A program made the translations under genes and the position numbers. A DNA stretch of 64,000 nt from Shewanella mesophila (GTDB lineage: Bacteria; Pseudomonadota; Gammaproteobacteria; Enterobacterales; Shewanellaceae), in the NCBI RefSeq assembly GCF_019457515.1, contig NZ_CP080421.1:310001-374000 (forward strand), given 5' to 3'. The notes under the pieces were generated by a model. That model did no database searches, was not told the DNA's origin, and saw only the letters and a program-made list of their open reading frames with translations. This document shows, one piece after another, positions 1 to 8,100 of this stretch. Each line of letters opens with the position of its first letter. Position 1 is the stretch's first letter.

Positions 1-1400
1 GTAAAGGTGTAGGTGCCATCGGCGTTGATGACTAATGAGCCGCCTTCTACCTCAACCGTAGTGCCTGCTGCAACGGTTTCGCCGTTAACGGTGAAGCTAA
101 CGACGGACAGGTCGCTGTCGATATCACTGTCGTTATCCAGTACGTTGCCGGTGGCGAGGGTATCTTCTGCAATCGTGTTGCTGTCGTTGGCCAACACTGA
201 GGCATCATCAACTGGCGTCACTTCAATGGTTAAGGTTGCACTTGCACCAGTATTGGTGGTGTAAGTGATCACCGGAACGCTGCCGTTCCAGTTATCATTC
301 GGGGTAAAGGTGTATGAGCCATCGGTGTTGATGACTAATGAGCCGCCTTCCACTTCAACTGTGGTGCCCGCGCTGACGGTTTCGCCGTTAACGGTGAAGC
401 TAACGACGGACAGTTCGCTGTCGATATCGCTGTCGTTATCCAGTACGTTGCCGGTGGCGAGGGTATCTTCCGCAATCGTGTTGCTGTCGTTGGCCAACAC
501 TGAGGCATCATCAACAGGGGTGACCTCAATGGTTAAGGTTGCACTTGCACCAGTATTGGTGGTGTAAGTGATCACCGGAACGCTGCCGTTCCAGTTGTCA
601 TTCGGGGTAAAGGTGTAGGTGCCATCGGTGTTGATGACTAATGAGCCGCCTTCCACTTCAACTGTGGTGCCCGCGCTGACGGTTTCGCCGTTAACTGTGA
701 AGCTAACGACGGACAGTTCGCTGTCGATATCGCTGTCGTTATCCAGTACGTTGCCGGTGGCGAGGGTATCTTCCGCGATCGTGTTGCTGTCGTTGGCCAA
801 CACTGAGGCATCATCAACTGGCGTCACTTCAATGGTTAAGGTTGCACTTGCACCAGTATTGGTGGTGTAAGTGATCACCGGAACGCTGCCGTTCCAGTTG
901 TCATTCGGGGTAAAGGTGTAGGTGCCATCGGCGTTGATGACTAATGAGCCGCCTTCTACCTCAACCGTAGTGCCTGCTGCAACGGTTTCGCCGTTAACGG
1001 TGAAGCTAACGACGGACAGGTCGCTGTCGATATCACTGTCGTTATCCAGTACGTTGCCGGTGGCGAGGGTATCTTCTGCAATCGTGTTGCTGTCGTTGGC
1101 CAACACTGAGGCATCATCAACTGGCGTCACTTCAATGGTTAAGGTTGCACTTGCACCGGTATTGGTGGTGTAAGTGATCACCGGAACGCTGCCGTTCCAG
1201 TTATCATTCGGGGTAAAGGTGTATGAGCCATCGGTGTTGATGACTAATGAGCCGCCTTCTACCTCAACCGTAGTGCCTGCTGCAACGGTTTCGCCGTTAA
1301 CGGTGAGGCTGACCACTGATAGGTCGCTGTCGATATCACTATCGTTATCTAATACGTTGCCAGTGGCGACGGTGTCTTCTGCAATGGTATTGCTGTCATT
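1..1400 (-). repeat. 303-bp tandem coding repeats (about 4.6 copies in view)
   Basis: The period is exactly 303 bp (101 codons), seen from recurrence of the same segment at about 13, 316, 619, 922 and 1225. Each unit starts with NDSNTIAEDT and ends with PVDDASVLA. The copies are not all alike: copies around 1-300 and 910-1210 share one set of silent and coding variants (for example GCTGCAACGG), while those around 305-910 share another (GCGCTGACGG). The last unit in view, nearest the gene start, is the most divergent. The array continues past the left edge. Confidence 0.92.
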
Positions 1401-1874
1401 AATTGCGATGGTGGGGGTTTCATCGTTTGGAATGCTTGTTTGATTAATTACAGTTTGTTCTTGTGGAACTAGGCTTGAGCTATAACCTGATTCTGCTAAC
1501 GTCTGGGCACCTGTTCGAGCTAGAGAAACAAAATCGGAACCGCCTTCATTACCTTGGGTTCCACCTGAGGCCGTTTCTGGTAAGGATTGGGTTGGATCAT
1601 CACCAGCAGCAATCAGTGCTTGCAATTGCTCGATTTCATTTAGAGCATCGGTATCTGCTACGTTTATTTCATTGGCTGACAATTCAGAACTGTTATACGT
1701 ACTACCATCTTGGTATGCGATCTCAAGCGTAGATTCATCAGGGATTGAAACCTTTGTACCAGCAGGAACGTAGTCTCCAACATTAGCAACTTTACTTCCT
1801 GTATCAGATTGAATTGATACATTTCCTTGAGTATTTGTGACGTGTCCGTTTTTAGCTGTAACTAGTGATTTCAT
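1..1874 (-). CDS. LapA/BpfA-like repeat adhesin, second paralog (3' end cut by window)
   Basis: The frame is open on the minus strand from an ATG at 1874 to position 1, so about 624 N-terminal residues are visible and the C-terminus is outside. The start follows a purine-rich stretch with GGGGG and AGGA. Residues 1-65 resemble the retention module of the neighbouring adhesin (GNVSIQSDTGSKVANVGDYV). A linker holds PETASGG (T101-A102-S103-G104) where LapA-family proteins usually have TAAG or a similar LapG protease site. From about residue 159 onward the protein is a tandem array of 101-residue cadherin/VCBS-like beta-sandwich units rich in Asp, Asn, Ser and Thr. By family knowledge such proteins are secreted by a type I system and held in the outer membrane through the N-terminal plug. 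A hairpin terminator separates it from the upstream adhesin gene, so it is probably transcribed on its own. The secretion signal cannot be checked here. Confidence 0.8.
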   Translation of the reverse strand, partial: MKSLVTAKNGHVTNTQGNVSIQSDTGSKVANVGDYVPAGTKVSIPDESTLEIAYQDGSTYNSSELSANEINVADTDALNEIEQLQALIAAGDDPTQSLPETASGGTQGNEGGSDFVSLARTGAQTLAESGYSSSLVPQEQTVINQTSIPNDETPTIAINDSNTIAEDTVATGNVLDNDSDIDSDLSVVSLTVNGETVAAGTTVEVEGGSLVINTDGSYTFTPNDNWNGSVPVITYTTNTGASATLTIEVTPVDDASVLANDSNTIAEDTLATGNVLDNDSDIDSDLSVVSFTVNGETVAAGTTVEVEGGSLVINADGTYTFTPNDNWNGSVPVITYTTNTGASATLTIEVTPVDDASVLANDSNTIAEDTLATGNVLDNDSDIDSELSVVSFTVNGETVSAGTTVEVEGGSLVINTDGTYTFTPNDNWNGSVPVITYTTNTGASATLTIEVTPVDDASVLANDSNTIAEDTLATGNVLDNDSDIDSELSVVSFTVNGETVSAGTTVEVEGGSLVINTDGSYTFTPNDNWNGSVPVITYTTNTGASATLTIEVTPVDDASVLANDSNTIAEDTLATGNVLDNDSDIDSDLSVVSFTVNGETVAAGTTVEVEGGSLVINADGTYTF

Positions 1875-2040
1875 TCCTGCCCCCGCAGATTAATTAAATA
1901 CAATCGTAACCAACTGGCTGCAATTGTTAGCGTACTTTTTCGCCAAGAATGAGATGTTAACAGCGATGTTGACAATGGTCAATTTTTTGACGGGAAGGTC
2001 ATGCTTAAGTATGGGAATAGGTCTAAACGTTTAACAGAAG

Positions 2041-2085
2041 GAAATAAAAAGGCCAAACATTCTTTGGTGCGTAGTCTGGCCTTCT
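2041..2085 (-). terminator. Rho-independent terminator of the large adhesin gene
   Basis: On the minus strand AGGCCAGAC (2082-2074) pairs with GTTTGGCCT (2058-2050) with one G-T pair, followed by TTTTATTT. It lies 24 bases past the stop of the gene at 2110-10989 and before the start of the next adhesin gene at 1874, so the two adhesins appear to be separate transcripts. Confidence 0.8.
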
Positions 2086-2109
2086 ATTGTGATATTTATA
2101 TATTAGATC

Positions 2110-5100
2110 TTAAGGTATTGTATCTATAATTAGATTTTCATTGTTAAGTAAGTTACTAATGACCTGATTATCACTAAGTGAGTTATTTGCTGTCAGGTCA
2201 ACGTTCTCTACAATGATGATCAAGTCGGTTAAACCGTCGTGATTTGCATCAACAGAAATTCCTGTATTACCACCGCTAAAGTTAAATTCTAGATATTCAT
2301 CCAGACTAAAGTTGCCTGTCTCCTCATCAATTAGGATACTTGAAAGATCTAAAGCGTCGTAATTTACGTCAAAATTAACAAGGGTATCGGTGCTGCCATC
2401 AGCTGACCCGAGATTCCACACAAAAGTGTCTCTGTCTGTATCGACTCCGGCATCCATCGTATCGCTGCCAGTACCACCAATTAGTATGTCGCTACCTACA
2501 CCACCAATAAGAATATCGTTGTCACCTTGTCCAAATAAGATGTCGTTACCGTTACCTCCATAGATAGTATCGCTGCCATCGTCTGCTCCTGATATATCAA
2601 ACTCTTCAGTATGCTCAGATATGTAGCCGTGTATCTCAACGTCGCTAATATCATTGATATCAATATTCGTTTGAGTTGCCACATATTCTTTTAAGGCATC
2701 GTATCCTTGAGTGCTAATTCCTGTAAATTGAGCTAAGTCACCAAATACTATATCGTGCCCCTCACCAGCTGTGATGACATCATTACCAGGAAGAAGGCTA
2801 GATTGAAGAATTGCATCGGCTAAGTTACTCACGTCAACATTATTTAGGACTTGCCCATCAGAGTCGAAGTCTTCAAGTATGTTAGTATTGATGTTATTGC
2901 CAAGTCCGATTGCTTGTATGATTGATAATGCACTTAGCAAGTTGAATGCAGCTAACCCGTTCTGGTAGCTGCTACCAGGTATACCTCCATCGGAAGTTGG
3001 TCTTCCATCAGTAATGAAGTACGTGAGGTTGCTGCCGCTATTTTGAGATGCCAATCCAGTTGCAAACCAATCGTAAACCTCGTTAAAGGCGGCATAGTAA
3101 TTAGTTTGCCCTCCACTGCTCATCGAAGCCATTGCGGTGCTTATCTGCGCTAAGGCATCATTTGCCGTTAAGTCTATAGAGATAAGTGTTTGAGCCGAAC
3201 TGGCGAAATCAACTAATAAAACATTTACGCTTCCTGAATTAGGCAGATTCGCATTCGTAATTAATTGTTCGATAACGCTGAGTATTTGTGATCTTGCAGT
3301 ATTCACACCTGAATTCCCCATGCTACCAGAGGTATCTATGAGAAAAGCGATATTGTAGTTTTCACCTGGGATAATGCTTGTGGTGTCGCTAACAATCAGA
3401 TCATTACCGTCACTGCCCTGATGTGTATCATCGCCAGGATTTAATGTCTGGTGATTGAATATTTCAATATCAACAGCGGCAGAATCTGTTCCACCATTGC
3501 CATCACTTATTTCATAAGTAAATCTAACTGGGGCTGAGCTATTACCATTATGCTGATAGGTATAGCTACCATCTTCTTGAATAGTTAACACTCCTCCTGC
3601 AACATTAACAGTGGCAACCCCATTAACAAACGTGAGTTCTGCACCATTGATATGGGTAACTTTGAGGTTATCTCCATTAGCATCGGTATCAGAGCCTGAT
3701 CCTGTGTCATCAGTTATTACATTGGAGCTAATTATTCCTCCGCTATCGACCTTGTATGCATTGTCGATTGCGTTAGGTACGTAGTTATCAGGAGTAAGTG
3801 TGATGTAAAAATGGCCGTTATTGTCATTAGTAAATGGTATTGCATCGCCATCATTATCAGTGGCAGTGTATGCAAACTCAAGGTCGATAGGAGTATTGAA
3901 TACTACGCCAGAAGAGGATAATCCGTTGATTTGGAAATCTTCTCCACTAACGTGGAAGATCTCAATCGACATAATTGACAAACCATTGTGCTCTAATTCT
4001 TCAATTAAAAACACACCGTTGGTAGTTGTTATATCGACGACTTTTGTTGAGTTGTCTGAATAAGTAATTATGTATTGAATGTTAGCTGATCCTGTATGGT
4101 TACCGTTGTTATTAGTTCCCAAATCAATGGCTAATAAAGAGGTACCATCTACACCATATTCAATTTTAATTGACTCATTTTCGCTGATGGAGGTCTGCGG
4201 CCCCACTCCAATGCCGTGACTATTAGAGTTAATTTGAGAAGAAATACCGTTCGTGTATCCTGTAATTGTTGAGATAACACTAGTAGCCTGTCCATTTTGA
4301 GCATAAATTGAACCGTCAAAATCAACATAATAAGTTAGGTTATTACCTGCTGGCGCCGAACCTATGTTGTAGTCAATTACCGCTTCTTGGTCTACTTCCT
4401 GAAGTAGTACAAACTGATAGTCGTAATGACCATCAGCATCTAATACAGCAGTTAACGTAAATACATCCACACCGTTAGCAGTAGCAGTCAATGTGTTGCC
4501 ATTCATTGTGTAAACAAGATCGTAACCGTCGTGCTGTAAACCAGTCGTAATGAGTTCGAAATTGACACTTCCGAAATCATCAGCACCAGGGTTAAATAGG
4601 TCTGCTGTGACAGTACTACCTATGCTATGGGAAATATCATGTACTAATGATTCGTCAACTTCGTCTACTCCCGAGTCATCTTCAACAGTGACACTAAAGG
4701 TTGTTGATACATCAGCTGAATCATCATTAATTGTGACCCCAAAGTTTAACTGCATAATATCTTCAATGCTGTTAAGTGCATGATCTACAGGACCTAAAAG
4801 GTTAACTGTATAAGCCACACTATAACCAGATGTATCCCCAGTTACAGAGCCAAGCACTATAGTCATGATCGCAGTGTTATCAACTGAGCCAGTGAGAGTG
4901 TTGGTTTGACTATTCCAACTCCAACTGACTAACTGTCCATCGGAATACACACCTATGCTTGGGCCTGACAATGAAATGGCAAAAGCACTGCTGTCAGTGG
5001 CATCAGGATCTGTAAAGGTAATCACGCCGTCATTGGTTTTTAGATCAGTTTCATCAGAAGGATCGCCGATATTATCTATAATGCCAGCCGATAAGCCTTC

Positions 5101-8100
5101 TTCAGATACAACTGTTGAACCTGCGTTAATTACGGGCAGGTCGTTAACTGGGGTTACGGTAATGGTCACGGTAGCGGTATCAGTATCGGTGCCATCGCTT
5201 AAGGTGTACTCAAAACTTGGCGGTGTTTGAGTAGGGTCCGAGCCATCGTGTTGATATTCAAAGGTACCGTCTGCTTTGATGCGCAAGGTACCGCCATCAA
5301 TCGTGAAGTCTTGACTCCATCCGTCAACGTCAAAGACAAGCGCAATGCCATTCACTTCGGTGACAACGAGTGTTCCGCCGTCGCCGCCATCGCTGTCGAC
5401 CAAATTATCGCCATCGTTATGGGTAATAACATTCCCTTGCGCTAAGGCGCCTTCATTAATACTGAAGCTGTCATCTTCAGCAAAAGGCCCATCGTTAACT
5501 GGGGTTACGGTAATGGTCACGGTAGCGGTATCAGTATCGGTGCCATCGCTTAAGGTGTACTCAAAACTTGGCGGTGTTTGAGTAGGGTCCGAGCCATCGT
5601 GTTGATATTCAAAGGTACCGTCTGCTTTGATGCGCAAGGTACCGCCATCAATCGTGAAGTCTTGACTCCATCCGTCAACGTCAAAGACAAGCGCAATGCC
5701 ATTCACTTCGGTGACAACGAGTGTTCCGCCGTCGCCGCCATCGCTGTCGACCAAATTATCGCCATCGTTATGGGTAATAACATTCCCTTGCGCTAAGGCG
5801 CCTTCATTAATACTGAAGCTGTCATCTTCAGCAAAAGGCCCATCGTTAACTGGGGTTACGGTAATGGTCACGGTAGCGGTATCAGTATCGGTGCCATCGC
5901 TTAAGGTGTACTCAAAACTTGGCGGTGTTTGAGTAGGGTCCGAGCCATCGTGTTGATATTCAAAGGTACCGTCTGCTTTGATGCGCAAGGTACCGCCATC
6001 AATCGTGAAGTCTTGACTCCATCCGTCAACGTCAAAGACAAGCGCAATGCCATTCACTTCGGTGACAACGAGTGTTCCGCCGTCGCCGCCATCGCTGTCG
6101 ACCAAATTATCGCCATCGTTATGGGTAATAACATTCCCTTGCGCTAAGGCGCCTTCATTAATACTGAAGCTGTCATCTTCAGCAAAAGGCCCATCGTTAA
6201 CTGGGGTTACGGTAATGGTCACGGTAGCGGTATCAGTATCGGTGCCATCGCTTAAGGTGTACTCAAAACTTGGCGGTGTTTGAGTAGGGTCCGAGCCATC
6301 GTGTTGATATTCAAAGGTACCGTCTGCTTTGATGCGCAAGGTACCGCCATCAATCGTGAAGTCTTGACTCCATCCGTCAACGTCAAAGACAAGCGCAATG
6401 CCATTCACTTCGGTGACAACGAGTGTTCCGCCGTCGCCGCCATCGCTGTCGACCAAATTATCGCCATCGTTATGGGTAATAACATTCCCTTGCGCTAAGG
6501 CGCCTTCATTAATACTGAAGCTGTCATCTTCAGCAAAAGGCCCATCGTTAACTGGGGTTACGGTAATGGTCACGGTAGCGGTATCAGTATCGGTGCCATC
6601 GCTTAAGGTGTACTCAAAACTTGGCGGTGTTTGAGTAGGGTCCGAGCCATCGTGTTGATATTCAAAGGTACCGTCTGCTTTGATGCGCAAGGTACCGCCA
6701 TCAATCGTGAAGTCTTGACTCCATCCGTCAACGTCAAAGACAAGCGCAATGCCATTCACTTCGGTGACAACGAGTGTTCCGCCGTCGCCGCCATCGCTGT
6801 CGACCAAATTATCGCCATCGTTATGGGTAATAACATTCCCTTGCGCTAAGGCGCCTTCATTAATACTGAAGCTGTCATCTTCAGCAAAAGGCCCATCGTT
6901 AACTGGGGTTACGGTAATGGTCACGGTAGCGGTATCAGTATCGGTGCCATCGCTTAAGGTGTACTCAAAACTTGGCGGTGTTTGAGTAGGGTCCGAGCCA
7001 TCGTGTTGATATTCAAAGGTACCGTCTGCTTTGATGCGCAAGGTACCGCCATCAATCGTGAAGTCTTGACTCCATCCGTCAACGTCAAAGACAAGCGCAA
7101 TGCCATTCACTTCGGTGACAACGAGTGTTCCGCCGTCGCCGCCATCGCTGTCGACCAAATTATCGCCATCGTTATGGGTAATAACATTCCCTTGCGCTAA
7201 GGCGCCTTCATTAATACTGAAGCTGTCATCTTCAGCAAAAGGCCCATCGTTAACTGGGGTTACGGTAATGGTCACGGTAGCGGTATCAGTATCGGTGCCA
7301 TCGCTTAAGGTGTACTCAAAACTTGGCGGTGTTTGAGTAGGGTCCGAGCCATCGTGTTGATATTCAAAGGTACCGTCTGCTTTGATGCGCAAGGTACCGC
7401 CATCAATCGTGAAGTCTTGACTCCATCCGTCAACGTCAAAGACAAGCGCAATGCCATTCACTTCGGTGACAACGAGTGTTCCGCCGTCGCCGCCATCGCT
7501 GTCGACCAAATTATCGCCATCGTTATGGGTAATAACATTCCCTTGCGCTAAGGCGCCTTCATTAATACTGAAGCTGTCATCTTCAGCAAAAGGCCCATCG
7601 TTAACTGGGGTTACGGTAATGGTCACGGTAGCGGTATCAGTATCGGTGCCATCGCTTAAGGTGTACTCAAAACTTGGCGGTGTTTGAGTAGGGTCCGAGC
7701 CATCGTGTTGATATTCAAAGGTACCGTCTGCTTTGATGCGCAAGGTACCGCCATCAATCGTGAAGTCTTGACTCCATCCGTCAACGTCAAAGACAAGCGC
7801 AATGCCATTCACTTCGGTGACAACGAGTGTTCCGCCGTCGCCGCCATCGCTGTCGACCAAATTATCGCCATCGTTATGGGTAATAACATTCCCTTGCGCT
7901 AAGGCGCCTTCATTAATACTGAAGCTGTCATCTTCAGCAAAAGGCCCATCGTTAACTGGGGTTACGGTAATGGTCACGGTAGCGGTATCAGTATCGGTGC
8001 CATCGCTTAAGGTGTACTCAAAACTTGGCGGTGTTTGAGTAGGGTCCGAGCCATCGTGTTGATATTCAAAGGTACCGTCTGCTTTGATGCGCAAGGTACC

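Noticed and set aside
13..1443. Plus-strand open frames rich in Ser/Val/Thr across the left edge
   Set aside because: They are antisense shadows of the second adhesin, whose minus frame is open from 1874 to the window edge with a coherent domain layout.
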